From assembly GCF_014190875.1 (NCBI RefSeq), contig NZ_JACHVS010000001.1, forward strand, positions 2,790,001 to 2,854,000: a DNA stretch of 64,000 nt, given 5' to 3'. The notes beneath the pieces were generated by a model, which saw only the letters and a program-made list of their open reading frames with translations, searched no databases and was not told the origin of the DNA. The stretch's first letter is position 1, and every line of letters starts with the position of its first letter. This DNA comes from Paeniglutamicibacter cryotolerans. Lineage in GTDB: Bacteria > Actinomycetota > Actinomycetes > Actinomycetales > Micrococcaceae. Below are positions 1 through 7,935 of the stretch, in pieces. A program made the translations under genes and the position numbers.

Positions 1-183
1 CCAGCCCATCCACCGCGACGCCCAGGACCCGTGCGATCTCTGCCGCTACCGGCACTCCGCCACGCATCAGGCCCAGCACCAGGACATCGGGGGCATCGGA
101 AAACTCGGTCAGGTCCTCGGCCAGGAAGGCGCCGGCCTCGACGCGGTCGGCGAAACGATCAGGTGCTTTGCGAACGGTGCTCA
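1..183 (-). CDS. Phosphoribosyltransferase-family protein, N-terminal part (runs off left edge)
   Basis: Reverse translation from an ATG at 183 gives about 61 residues and runs off the window. The visible part contains FADRVEAGAFLAEDL followed by VLGLMRGGVPVAAEIARVLG. This is the N-terminal pattern of the stand-alone PRTase-fold proteins often annotated as 'phosphoribosyltransferase' in actinobacteria (usual length about 210-220 residues), in which GLPRGG-VPVA precedes the first core strand. The PRPP-binding loop is outside the window, so substrate and activity cannot be judged. No Shine-Dalgarno is visible before the ATG. A CAGACT hexamer 7 nt upstream of the ATG could be the -10 of a leaderless promoter. 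Confidence 0.75.
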
Positions 184-292
184 TGGAACCCAGTCTGCAC
201 CCCTTGAGCGTGGAAGCCGGGTCGGGGCGCGCCGGGATGGCGGGAGTGCCCGGGGCTGCCCCGCAGGCATCGAAATTCCGTTGGCCGGGGGA

Positions 293-298
293 TAAGAT
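293..298 (+). promoter_or_regulatory. Putative -10 of a leaderless promoter
   Basis: TAAGAT lies 6 nt before the ATG at 305 and no ribosome binding site lies between them. Transcription would start at or next to the A of the ATG. Confidence 0.5.
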
Positions 299-304
299 GC
301 GCAG

Positions 305-673
305 ATGAGAAGACTTGCGATACTGATGACGATTCCAGCCATCGTCCTGGCGCTGGCCGGATGCAGCGGCTCCGGCGGGTCCCCGGTGGTCGGGCAATGG
401 GGTGGGCAAACGGCAAACGCCCCGGCACTGGACTTCAAGGATGCGGGAACTTTCAGCGGAAACGATGGCTGCAACTCGCTGACGGGCACCTGGTACCAGC
501 AGGGCACTGATATCAAGCTGAGCCCCTTGGCGATGACCATGATGGCGTGCCCGGGGCCGGTCTCGCTGCTTTCCACGGCGACGGTGGCCCGGGTCAAGGG
601 CGATACGATGCTGCTGTTCAACCAGAACGACAGGCCGATCGGCGGACTGCCGCGCACGGGTACGGGGAAGTAG
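305..673 (+). CDS. META-domain-like lipoprotein (copy 1)
   Basis: A 122-residue protein with an N-terminal lipoprotein signal: MRR, a hydrophobic stretch, then the lipobox LAGC with the acylated Cys at about residue 20. The mature part carries DAGTFSGNDGCNSLTGTWYQ, which resembles the core of META/HslJ domains (G-x-GCN-x-x-x-G-x-Y). The function of the family is poorly defined; E. coli HslJ is a heat-inducible outer-membrane protein. The next gene, 6 bases downstream, is a clear paralogue with the same GTF-G-DGCN-GTWYQ-G-D core, so this is a local tandem duplication, probably co-transcribed. The ATG is preceded by a -10-like hexamer and not by an SD. Both products should be anchored on the outer face of the membrane. 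Confidence 0.75.
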   Translation: MRRLAILMTIPAIVLALAGCSGSGGSPVVGQWGGQTANAPALDFKDAGTFSGNDGCNSLTGTWYQQGTDIKLSPLAMTMMACPGPVSLLSTATVARVKGDTMLLFNQNDRPIGGLPRTGTGK

Positions 674-679
674 CGGCTC

Positions 680-1084
680 GTGGGGGGCGGGAGAAAGGCC
701 GGAACCGGCTCGGCCCGGCCTCGGCTGAGGTGGTTCGGTGCGATGGTGCTGCTCGGCCTGATGGCGCCTTGCCTGGCCGGGTGCGGTGATGCCGGTTCTT
801 CGAAGGTGCTCGGACCCTGGGGCGGTGAAGGTCAAGTGCCGCGGATCGCCTTTGAAGATGCCGGGACATTCGGTGGGGATGACGGGTGCAACGCCTTCTC
901 GGGGACGTGGTACCAGTCGGGTGCCGATGTCATCGTCCTGGACGCCATCGTCGGTGCGGTGGGGTGTCTTGAGGATCGGGCCCGGCTCTCAGCCGCGGTG
1001 AGCTTCCGCGTTCAAGACGGGAAGCTGCTGGCCTTCGATGGGCAGGGATCGGTCATTGATGAACTGCACCGGAACGGGCCATGA
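680..1084 (+). CDS. META-domain-like lipoprotein (copy 2, paralogue of the preceding gene)
   Basis: A 134-residue product from a GTG start, 6 bases after the stop of the first copy. The GTG is preferred to the internal ATG at 742 because the upstream stretch supplies the positively charged n-region (RPRLRW) needed before the hydrophobic segment ending in the lipobox LAGC. The mature part repeats the paralogue's pattern: DAGTFGGDDGCNAFSGTWYQ, then a hydrophobic strand and a single Cys (VGCLED). The paralogue has the equivalent Cys in MACPGP, so an intramolecular disulfide with the GCN cysteine is possible in both (inference). No partner genes point to a specific role. Confidence 0.7.
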   Translation: MGGGRKAGTGSARPRLRWFGAMVLLGLMAPCLAGCGDAGSSKVLGPWGGEGQVPRIAFEDAGTFGGDDGCNAFSGTWYQSGADVIVLDAIVGAVGCLEDRARLSAAVSFRVQDGKLLAFDGQGSVIDELHRNGP

Positions 1085-1482
1085 AAAATTAGCCGCGGTG
1101 AAACCAGCTTTTTACCCTGTCCGACCTGTGGTTCAGCACGATGTCCTCCGTGGAGTACATGATCCCGGGTTTTGCCGGCACGAAGGAAGCCCGGTTGCCC
1201 ACGCTCGGTGTTCCACTGCTCATGCGTGCTGCGTGCTGCGTGCTGCGTGCTGCGAGTTGCCCGGGCCAAGGGCGATGAGTTCGAGCAGGTCGACCGTGCG
1301 GGCTCGGCGGGGGAGGCGAACCCGTTGTGCCGCCGGCCCGCAGGACCGCAAACACCGGCTCGCCGTCCTGGGCCGGCTGCCGGCGTCCAACGTGGGCCGG
1401 CGAGGGGCCGGAGGCGTTGCTACGGCTTGCTGGTAGCCGGAACACGGACTGCAGGCTATTCCACAGGAGCCGCCCACGGCGT
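1085..1482. other. Intergenic region with heptamer tandem repeat; no gene seen
   Basis: No convincing coding frame lies between the lipoprotein pair and the MFS gene. The long open frame that starts upstream at 1327 and runs into the MFS gene is Arg/Pro/Gly-rich and has no transporter character until residue 53. The region contains the short tandem repeat listed separately. Confidence 0.6.
1223..1257. repeat. Tandem heptamer repeat (TGCGTGC x4 plus a degenerate copy)
   Basis: Four perfect head-to-tail copies of TGCGTGC occupy 1223-1250, followed by a fifth degenerate copy TGCGAGT. The array lies in non-coding DNA upstream of the MFS gene and could vary in copy number by slippage. Confidence 0.85.
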
Positions 1483-2970
1483 ATGAATGGGAGGGTGAGC
1501 GATTCCCAGACCGCGGAAGGTGCGGAGGCGGACTACCGGCCCGACCCGGCTCGCTGGCGCGTGCTAGCTGTCCTACTGGTCACCATGTTCATGTCGTTGA
1601 TCGACGTGTCCATCGTCAACGTGGTGCTTCCCAGCATCCAGGGTTCCCTGGGCGCCACCGAGTCCGAGATCCAGTGGGTGCTGACCGGATACGCGTTGAC
1701 CTTCGGTGTGGTGCTGGTCGCTGCAGGGCGGGCCGGAGACGTGTTCGGGCGCGGCCCGCTGTTCATCTTCGGGGTGGCCCTGTTCACGCTTTCCTCAGTG
1801 GCCTCGGGGTTGGCGCCGAACCCGGTGGCGCTGGATATTGCGCGGTTCTCGCAGGGGATCGGTTCGGGGCTGATCAGCCCCCAGGTGTTGGGGATGATGC
1901 AACAATACTTCCGTGGTGCCGAGCGTGGACGGGCGTACGGTGCGCTGGGCACCGTGGTGGGTTTTTCGGTAGCCGTCGGGCCGCTCATCGGCGGCCTCAT
2001 GATCCAGTTGCTGGGCCCGGAGATCGGATGGCGCTTTACGTTCCTGGTCAACGTGCCCGTGGGCACCACCGCCATCGTGCTGGGCCTCAGATGGTTTCCG
2101 CGACCGCTGTTCACTTCCCGGAAGCGGGCCGGCACTGCCGCGGAGGTAGCCAGGTCGCGCCACGCCAAGGATCTGGATCCGGTCGGGACGATGCTTCTGG
2201 GCCTCGGGGTGCTGACGCTGCTGCTGCCCTTCGTCCAGGGGCGGGACAGTCCCTGGACGTGGTGGCTGTTGCCTGCGGGACTGCTGGTCATCGGGCTCTG
2301 GGTGGGCTGGGAGAGGGCCTATCACCGGGGAGGCCGCTCTCCGATGGTGGACCTGGGCCTCTTTGCGATCCGCTCGTTTTCCCTGGGCACGCTCATTGCC
2401 GGGCTGTATTTCATGGGGGTGACCAGCATCTGGGTGCTGGTGGCGATCTATGTGCAGGACGGGATGGGACTTTCTGCACTCCAGGCCGGACTGCTGGGCC
2501 TGCCTGCAGCCCTCTGCGCGGCAGGGGCGGCGCACTTGGCCGGGAAACGGGTCATTGAATACGGCCGCAAGATCGTCATTGCCGGGATCGTGTGCGCAGT
2601 GTTCGCCATGGCCTCGAGCATCGTGGTGGTACAGCTCTCCGCGGCCGGACGGATCGGGATCTGGTGGCTGTTGGCCACCTTGTCATTTGCGGGAATCGCC
2701 CAGGGTGCGATCATTTCACCCAACCAGGCACTGACCCTGATGGAGGTCCCGCTGGGGCAATCCGGAAGCGCGGGTGGGGTGATGCAGACGGCACAGCGCA
2801 TCGGCGCCGCGACCGGGATTGCGGTGATCACCGGGATTTTCTTTGCCGTGTTGGCGGCCAGCGACTGGGATACGGCGATCAGCGCTGGGTTTGCCGCCAT
2901 TGCGGTGGTGGCGTTGGCAACCCTGGCAGTGGCCGTGGCAGACCAGCGTCGCCGTGGCCGGGGAACCTGA
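1483..2970 (+). CDS. DHA2-type MFS drug/metabolite exporter
   Basis: A 495-residue integral membrane protein with about 14 hydrophobic segments, typical of the EmrB/QacA (DHA2) drug:H+ antiporter group. MFMSLIDVSIVNVVLP in TM1 and WVLTGYALTF in TM2 are the usual family signatures, followed by the loop 2-3 motif GRAGDVFGRG and by GFSVAVGPLIGG, resembling motif C in TM5. I chose ATG 1483 because the conserved TM1 begins about 35 residues later and AGGAG at 1465-1469 lies upstream, though the spacing is long (13 nt). GTG 1495 is an alternative. The gene stands alone between the lipoproteins and a strong convergent terminator, and no adjacent regulator reveals its substrate. Confidence 0.85.
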   Translation: MNGRVSDSQTAEGAEADYRPDPARWRVLAVLLVTMFMSLIDVSIVNVVLPSIQGSLGATESEIQWVLTGYALTFGVVLVAAGRAGDVFGRGPLFIFGVALFTLSSVASGLAPNPVALDIARFSQGIGSGLISPQVLGMMQQYFRGAERGRAYGALGTVVGFSVAVGPLIGGLMIQLLGPEIGWRFTFLVNVPVGTTAIVLGLRWFPRPLFTSRKRAGTAAEVARSRHAKDLDPVGTMLLGLGVLTLLLPFVQGRDSPWTWWLLPAGLLVIGLWVGWERAYHRGGRSPMVDLGLFAIRSFSLGTLIAGLYFMGVTSIWVLVAIYVQDGMGLSALQAGLLGLPAALCAAGAAHLAGKRVIEYGRKIVIAGIVCAVFAMASSIVVVQLSAAGRIGIWWLLATLSFAGIAQGAIISPNQALTLMEVPLGQSGSAGGVMQTAQRIGAATGIAVITGIFFAVLAASDWDTAISAGFAAIAVVALATLAVAVADQRRRGRGT

Positions 2971-3001
2971 GCCGCACCACCGGAAGGATTCCGGGAAGTG
3001 C

Positions 3002-3045
3002 CTAGGGCCCGGTAGCGCTCCCGTGGGAGTGCTACCGGGCCCTAG
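3002..3045. terminator. Bidirectional terminator hairpin between the MFS gene and hpaD
   Basis: A perfect 15-bp inverted repeat (3002-3016 with 3031-3045) encloses a further CTCCC/GGGAG stem. It lies between two convergent genes and can serve both strands. It lacks a strong T-tract. Confidence 0.85.
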
Positions 3046-3064
3046 TGCACGGTATTGCTGTGGC

Positions 3065-4147
3065 TTAGAGCTGGTTGCCCAGCTTGAAGCCGGAGGCTTC
3101 GCCGTCCTTGTCCTCTGGGCGGGTGTAGGAGAAGCCGTCCGCTCCCACGGTCACCGCCATCTCCGAGGAATCTGTGCGCTCGATGACCGGCTGCGGGTTG
3201 CCGTCCAGGTCCAGGACCAGGGAGGCCTCCGTGTACCAGGACGGAACTACCGGGTTGCCCCACCAGTCGCGGCGCTGGTTATCGTGCACATCCCAGGTGA
3301 TGACAGGGTTGTCCGGGTCCCCGGTGTAGTAGTCCTGGGTGTAGATCTCGATCCGGTGGTCATCCGGATCCAGGATGTACAGGTAGAACGCATTCGAGAC
3401 GCCGTGGCGTCCGGGGCCGCGTTCGATGCGGTCGGACATGCGCAGCGCACCCATTTTGTCGCAGATCTGGATGATGTTGTGCTTCTCGTGGGTGGAGAAG
3501 GCCACGTGGTGCATGCGCGGGCCGTTGCCGCCGGTCAGGGCGGTGTCGTGCACGGTGCCCTTGCGCTGCATCCATGCCGCGTAGGTCACCCCGGCCTCGT
3601 CCTGGATGTCCTCGGTGACGCGGAAGCCCAGGTCCTCGAGGTACTTGCGGCCGCGCGGGACATCCGGGGTGACCTGGTTGAAGTGGTCCAGTCGGACCAG
3701 CTCGCCGGGGGAGTAGATGTCATAGCGCTGGTGCAGGCGTTCGACGTGCGTGGTCTCGAAGAAGAACTCGTACGGGAAGCCCAACGGATCCTCGACGCGG
3801 ACCGAGTCGCCGATGCCGCGCACGAAACCCTCGGTGCGGCGCTCGGTGCGGCAGCCCAGTTCCTTGTAGTAGGCCTCGGCGGCATCGACGTCGGCGTTGG
3901 AGCGCACGCGGTAGGAGAAGGCCTTCACCGCGGCGATCGGGCCCAGGGTCAGCACCAGGTTGTGGTGGATGAATTCCTCGAAGCTGCGCAGGTAGATCTG
4001 CGTCTCGTCCTCGTGGGAAATGTGCAGGCCCAGCAGGTCGACGTAGAACGCGCGCGACTTGGCAAGGTCGGTGACGACGATTTCCATGTAGGCGCAGCGC
4101 AGGATATCCGGCGCCGGGACCGAGGGGGTGGGGATGGCGTTTGACAT
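3065..4147 (-). CDS. hpaD: 3,4-dihydroxyphenylacetate (homoprotocatechuate) 2,3-dioxygenase
   Basis: A 360-residue extradiol ring-cleavage dioxygenase of the vicinal-oxygen-chelate fold. It opens homoprotocatechuate to 5-carboxymethyl-2-hydroxymuconate semialdehyde. The metal ligands fall at the same residue numbers as in the Brevibacterium fuscum enzyme: H155 (in LDHFNQ), H214 (in RMHHVAF) and E267 (in HRIEIYT). The second-sphere residues H200, N157, R243, W192 and Y257 are also in register. This makes the assignment unusually firm. I chose ATG 4147 because AAGGAG precedes it by 7 nt; the upstream extension of the frame has no family character. It is the last gene of the minus-strand hpa operon, 49 bases after hpaE. 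Expected to be a cytoplasmic homotetramer (family knowledge). Confidence 0.95.
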   Translation of the reverse strand: MSNAIPTPSVPAPDILRCAYMEIVVTDLAKSRAFYVDLLGLHISHEDETQIYLRSFEEFIHHNLVLTLGPIAAVKAFSYRVRSNADVDAAEAYYKELGCRTERRTEGFVRGIGDSVRVEDPLGFPYEFFFETTHVERLHQRYDIYSPGELVRLDHFNQVTPDVPRGRKYLEDLGFRVTEDIQDEAGVTYAAWMQRKGTVHDTALTGGNGPRMHHVAFSTHEKHNIIQICDKMGALRMSDRIERGPGRHGVSNAFYLYILDPDDHRIEIYTQDYYTGDPDNPVITWDVHDNQRRDWWGNPVVPSWYTEASLVLDLDGNPQPVIERTDSSEMAVTVGADGFSYTRPEDKDGEASGFKLGNQL

Positions 4148-4196
4148 GATTCGCTCCTTTGCGGAAAAGCTGATGGTGGGAAGAAAAGCGGAGGTG

Positions 4197-5702
4197 CTAG
4201 GCGCCGAACTTGGGTGTGTGCACGTCACCGAGGGTGATGTGCACTGCCTGCTGGTCCGTGTAGAAATCGATCGAGCGGTAGCCGCCCTCGTGGCCCAGGC
4301 CCGAGGCCTTCACGCCGCCGAAGGGAGAACGCAGGTCGCGTACGTTGTGGCTGTTCAGCCAGACCATGCCGGCCTCGACGTCCTGCGCGAAGTTGTGCGC
4401 GCGCTTGAGGTCGTTGGTCCAGACGTAGGCGGCCAGGCCGTACCTGGTGTTGTTAGCCAGTTCCAGCGCTTCCGCATCGGTGTCGAATGGCGTGATGGCG
4501 ACGACGGGTCCGAAGATTTCCTCCTGGAAGATGCGGGCATCCGGTGCCACGTCGACGAAGACTGTCGGTGCGACGTAGGAGCCGTTTTCCTGACCCTCGG
4601 GCAGGTTCTCCGGGCGGCCGCCACCGGCGACGAGGCGGGCCTCGGTCTTGCCGATCTCCACGTAGCTCATGACCTTGTCATAGTGCTCCGGGTGGACCAG
4701 CGCGCCGACCTGGGTGGCCGGGTCGTGCGGGTCCCCGACCTTGATGTTCTTGGCGCGGGCGGCGTAGGCCGCAACGAACTTCTCGTAGATCGGGCGTTCG
4801 ACCAGGATGCGCGAGCCGGCGGTGCAACGCTCGCCGTTCAGCGAGAACACGCCGAAGAGGGTCGAGTCGATGGCGGCGTCGAAGTCGGCATCGGCGAAGA
4901 CGATGGCCGGGGACTTGCCGCCGAGCTCCATCGACATGCCCTTGAGGTTCTCCGCGCAGTTGCGGAAGATCAGCTGGCCGGTGGAGGACTCGCCGGTGAA
5001 GGAGATCAGCGGGACCTTCGGGTGCTTGACCAGGGCGTCGCCGGCGTCTTCGCCGATGCCGTTGACCAGGTTGAAGACACCGGTCGGCAGGCCGGCCTCT
5101 TCGAAGATGGTGGCCCACAGTGAGGCGGACAGCGGGGTGAACTCGGCCGGCTTGAGCACCACGGTGCAGCCGGAGGCGATGGACGGGGCCAGCTTCCAGG
5201 ACTCGAGCATGAACGGCGTGTTCCACGGGGTAATCAGGCCGGCTACGCCGATCGGCTTGCGGTTCACGTAGTTCAGCTGCGAGCCGGGAACCTTCAACGC
5301 GGTATCGTGCTGGGCGACGATCAAATCGGCGAAGAAGCGGAAGTTCTCCGCTGCGCGCTGGGCCTGGCCACGGGCCTGGGTGATCGGCAGACCGGTGTCG
5401 AAGGTTTCCATTTCGGCCAGGCGGCTTTCCTGGGCGACGACCGCATCGGCGATCTTGTACAGCACCTTGGCCCGGGCACGCGGGCTCATGGTGGGCCACG
5501 GGCCGTTCTTAAACGCCTCGGTGGCTGCTACGACGGCTGCGTCGATGTCTGCCTTCTGGCCGGCTGCGGCAGTGGCGTAGGTCTTGTTGGTGACCGGGTC
5601 CAGGACCTCGAAGGTCTCCCCTCCGATGGAGTCGACGAACTTGCCGCCGATGTAGTGCTGCAGGTGGGTCGGGAGGTTTTCCGGAACGAAGTGCTTGCTC
5701 AT
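4197..5702 (-). CDS. hpaE: 5-carboxymethyl-2-hydroxymuconate semialdehyde dehydrogenase
   Basis: A 501-residue NAD-dependent aldehyde dehydrogenase. Catalytic residues are visible: W160-N161 (ITPWNTP), the general base E259 (MELGGKSP) and the nucleophile C293 (GERCTAGS). GESSTGQ forms part of the Rossmann cofactor site. The C-terminal pattern (HNVRDLRSPFGGVKASGLGHEGG) is typical of HpaE-type enzymes, which oxidise the product of HpaD to the tricarboxylic acid that the decarboxylase HpaG uses. Family and context agree: hpaD lies 49 bases downstream and the gntR and hpaG-like genes upstream in the same direction. Other 2-hydroxymuconic semialdehyde dehydrogenases look similar, so the specific substrate rests mainly on the neighbour hpaD. 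Confidence 0.92.
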   Translation of the reverse strand: MSKHFVPENLPTHLQHYIGGKFVDSIGGETFEVLDPVTNKTYATAAAGQKADIDAAVVAATEAFKNGPWPTMSPRARAKVLYKIADAVVAQESRLAEMETFDTGLPITQARGQAQRAAENFRFFADLIVAQHDTALKVPGSQLNYVNRKPIGVAGLITPWNTPFMLESWKLAPSIASGCTVVLKPAEFTPLSASLWATIFEEAGLPTGVFNLVNGIGEDAGDALVKHPKVPLISFTGESSTGQLIFRNCAENLKGMSMELGGKSPAIVFADADFDAAIDSTLFGVFSLNGERCTAGSRILVERPIYEKFVAAYAARAKNIKVGDPHDPATQVGALVHPEHYDKVMSYVEIGKTEARLVAGGGRPENLPEGQENGSYVAPTVFVDVAPDARIFQEEIFGPVVAITPFDTDAEALELANNTRYGLAAYVWTNDLKRAHNFAQDVEAGMVWLNSHNVRDLRSPFGGVKASGLGHEGGYRSIDFYTDQQAVHITLGDVHTPKFGA

Positions 5703-5767
5703 GGTGGTCCTTTCCTAGGGTGTTGCGGAAGTAAGGGTGGGAAGCATGGAATGAAGCGTGTTGCTGT

Positions 5768-6427
5768 CTAGAGGGTCGATGGCGGCAGGCCGGTGGCGGC
5801 CAGGTACGCGTTGAGCGTGCCGGTGCGATGAGCCCGCGCCGCCTGCTCGATGAGGGCCGGTGAGGCGCCCGAGGCGATCAGGTCCAGCAGCGCCTCGTGC
5901 TCCGCGACCGAGACCGCGGCCCGGCCCGGGATGTGCGTGAAGCTGGAGGCCCGCATCGCGTTGAGCCGGTTCCAGCCCCGGTGCACCAGGTCCAGGATGT
6001 GCGGATTGGGGCAGGGCCCGTACAGCGCCTCGTGGAACCGGTTGTTCAGTTCGGTGAAGCGCCGCGGGTCGAAGTCCGCCAGGGACTCGCACAGCTGGGC
6101 GTTGAAGGCCCGGGCTTCGGCGATGTCCGCCGGTCCCAGCAGCGGGGCGGCCAGCGCCGTGGCCGCCCCCTCGATCACGGCCAGGGTCTGCATGGTGTGC
6201 AGGTACAGCGTGGCATCGGCCTTGGCGACGGTGGCCCCGACGTTTCGTTCGAAGTTCACCAGCCCCTCGGCCTCGAGCCGCCTGATCGCCTCGCGGACCG
6301 GGACCGTGGAACAGCCCAGTTCATTGGCGATCGTGCCGAGCACCAGCCGATAGCCGGGGGAGAACTCCCCGTTGCTGATCCGTCCGTGTAACAGCGAGTA
6401 GGCGGCTTCCGACTTGCTGGGGGTCAC
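5768..6427 (-). CDS. GntR-family (FCD-type) transcriptional regulator of the hpa operon
   Basis: A 219-residue GntR regulator. Residues about 5-70 form the winged helix (LHGRISNGEFSPGYRL, then STVPVREAIRRLEAEGLV), and the remainder is an all-helical FCD effector domain with the usual D-x3-N/H-x3-H pattern (FTELNNRFHEALYG). The GTG start at 6427 overlaps the TGA stop of the upstream hpaG-rraA gene (shared GTGA), so translation is likely coupled; the longer in-frame extension is not needed. It probably represses this operon and responds to an aromatic intermediate (inference). A perfect palindrome upstream of the first gene is the candidate operator. Confidence 0.88.
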   Translation of the reverse strand: MTPSKSEAAYSLLHGRISNGEFSPGYRLVLGTIANELGCSTVPVREAIRRLEAEGLVNFERNVGATVAKADATLYLHTMQTLAVIEGAATALAAPLLGPADIAEARAFNAQLCESLADFDPRRFTELNNRFHEALYGPCPNPHILDLVHRGWNRLNAMRASSFTHIPGRAAVSVAEHEALLDLIASGASPALIEQAARAHRTGTLNAYLAATGLPPSTL

Positions 6428-7935
6428 TGATCCCCGCCGGCGGCGACCCACTCGTTGTAGCGGGCCTTCCACTCGGCGTTCATCGGGAACAGGCCCTCGA
6501 TCTTGTTGCCCTCGGTGACCATGTTGAACACGAAGGTGTCCTGGCGTTCGGATTCGACGACCTCCTCGGCGATCTCCGCTGCCAGGTGCGGCGGGATGAC
6601 CAGGATGCCGTCGGCATCGGCGATCACGATGTCACCGGGCACGATCGTGGTGCCGCCGCAGCCCACTGCCACGTCGATGTCCCACGGCACGTGCTTGCGC
6701 CCGAGCACCGCCGGGTGCGCGCCGTTGTGGAAGGTCGGGATCTCCAGCGCGGCCACTGCGTCCAGGTCGCGGACGCCGCCGTCGGTGATGATGGCCTCGG
6801 CGCCGCGGACCTGGGTGCGCATCGCCAGGATGTCGCCCAGGGTGCCCGAGCCCTTTTCGCCGCGGGCCTCCATGACCAGGATCTCTCCCGGGCCGATGTC
6901 GTCGATGACGCGCTTCTGCGCGTTGTAGCCGCCGCCGTGGGTCTTGAACAGGTCCTCGCGGTTCGGGACGTAGCGCAGGGTGCGCGCGGTGCCAATGACC
7001 TTCTTCATGCCCTTGGTGGCCTGCAGCCCGTCGACCGAGACGTTGTTCAGCCCGCGCTTGCGCAGGGCCCCGGAAATGGTGGCGGTGGCCACCGACATGA
7101 GCTTGGCCTTGACGTCCTCGGTCAGCGCGGACTTGCCGGTGACGGGGACCTCGATGCCGGCCGCCGCGGCGGTGCCGAAGGCATCGATGCGGTCGGTGTC
7201 GGTGATCTTGGGCTGGTTGCCGAAGGCGGCGAAGGCCTCGGTGCCCTGGGTGACCGGGGTGGACAGGCGTCCGGTGGACAGGCCTGCTGCCTCGTCGTCG
7301 ACCTGGATTTCCACGACGTCGCCGGGGACGATGACCGAGGAGCCGGCCGGGGTGCCGGTGAGGATGACGTCACCCGGCAGCAGGGTCATCTGCTGGGAGA
7401 GGTCCGCGACGATCTGGGCGAAGGAGAAGATCAGCTCTTCGGTGGAGGCGTCCTGGGCCAGGATGCCGTTGACCCAGGTGCGGATGCGCAGTGCTGCCGG
7501 GTTGAGCTTGTCGGCCGGGAGCAGGACCGGGCCCATCGGGGTGAAGCCGTCGCCGGACTTGGAGCGGATGTTCGAGCCCTTGTCCGCGTACTTGATGTCA
7601 TAGACGCCCAAGTCGTTGGAGGCGGTAACGGCTCCGACGTGGCTCCAGGCCTCTTCGACCGATACGCGGCGCGCCTTGGTGCCGATGACCAAGGCGATTT
7701 CGCCCTCGAAGGCGAGCAGTTCGGTGCCCGCGGGGCGCTCGACCGGGGTGCCGGAAACGCTCAGGGAAGAGGATGCCTTCATGAAGTACGAGGGAAAAGC
7801 GGGGGTGCGGCCACGCTGTGCCGCCCGGGAGGAATAGCTGAGGTGGACGGCAAGGACCTTGCCGGCCTGGTCAAGAACCGACTGGTCAACGGCCGTCAGG
7901 CCCTCGATCGTGGTGGCTTCGTTACCCGAATTCAC
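6424..7935 (-). CDS. Fusion protein: FAH-family hydroxymuconate decarboxylase/isomerase + RraA-like aldolase domain
   Basis: A 503-residue two-domain protein and first gene of the hpa operon. Residues about 25-225 are a fumarylacetoacetate-hydrolase fold, with metal-binding E77 and E79 (FEGEIAL), D108 (SNDLGVYD) and LLPGDVILTGTPAG. This is the HpaG type, which decarboxylates and isomerises 5-oxopent-3-ene-1,2,5-tricarboxylate. Residues about 275-470 are an RraA/HMG-aldolase-like fold with GDIL at 367 and R389-D390 in TDGGVRDLDA. Class II pyruvate aldolases of that fold cleave 4-hydroxy-4-methyl-2-oxoglutarate and decarboxylate oxaloacetate. The second domain might do the final aldol cleavage normally assigned to HpaI (inference). 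The GTG at 7935 follows AGGAGG closely. The linker (about 226-270) is Ala/Pro-rich. Confidence 0.88.
   Translation of the reverse strand: MNSGNEATTIEGLTAVDQSVLDQAGKVLAVHLSYSSRAAQRGRTPAFPSYFMKASSSLSVSGTPVERPAGTELLAFEGEIALVIGTKARRVSVEEAWSHVGAVTASNDLGVYDIKYADKGSNIRSKSGDGFTPMGPVLLPADKLNPAALRIRTWVNGILAQDASTEELIFSFAQIVADLSQQMTLLPGDVILTGTPAGSSVIVPGDVVEIQVDDEAAGLSTGRLSTPVTQGTEAFAAFGNQPKITDTDRIDAFGTAAAAGIEVPVTGKSALTEDVKAKLMSVATATISGALRKRGLNNVSVDGLQATKGMKKVIGTARTLRYVPNREDLFKTHGGGYNAQKRVIDDIGPGEILVMEARGEKGSGTLGDILAMRTQVRGAEAIITDGGVRDLDAVAALEIPTFHNGAHPAVLGRKHVPWDIDVAVGCGGTTIVPGDIVIADADGILVIPPHLAAEIAEEVVESERQDTFVFNMVTEGNKIEGLFPMNAEWKARYNEWVAAGGDQ

Noticed and set aside
1223..1257. Tandem heptamers as a possible CRISPR-like array
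   Set aside because: The units are 7 bp and contiguous without spacers. No other repeat array with spacers was seen in the window.
2843..4144. Long plus-strand open frame (433 codons) antisense to hpaD
   Set aside because: It is the high-GC mirror of a gene with complete catalytic residues. Its own translation has Val/Gly/Asp-rich composition without motifs.
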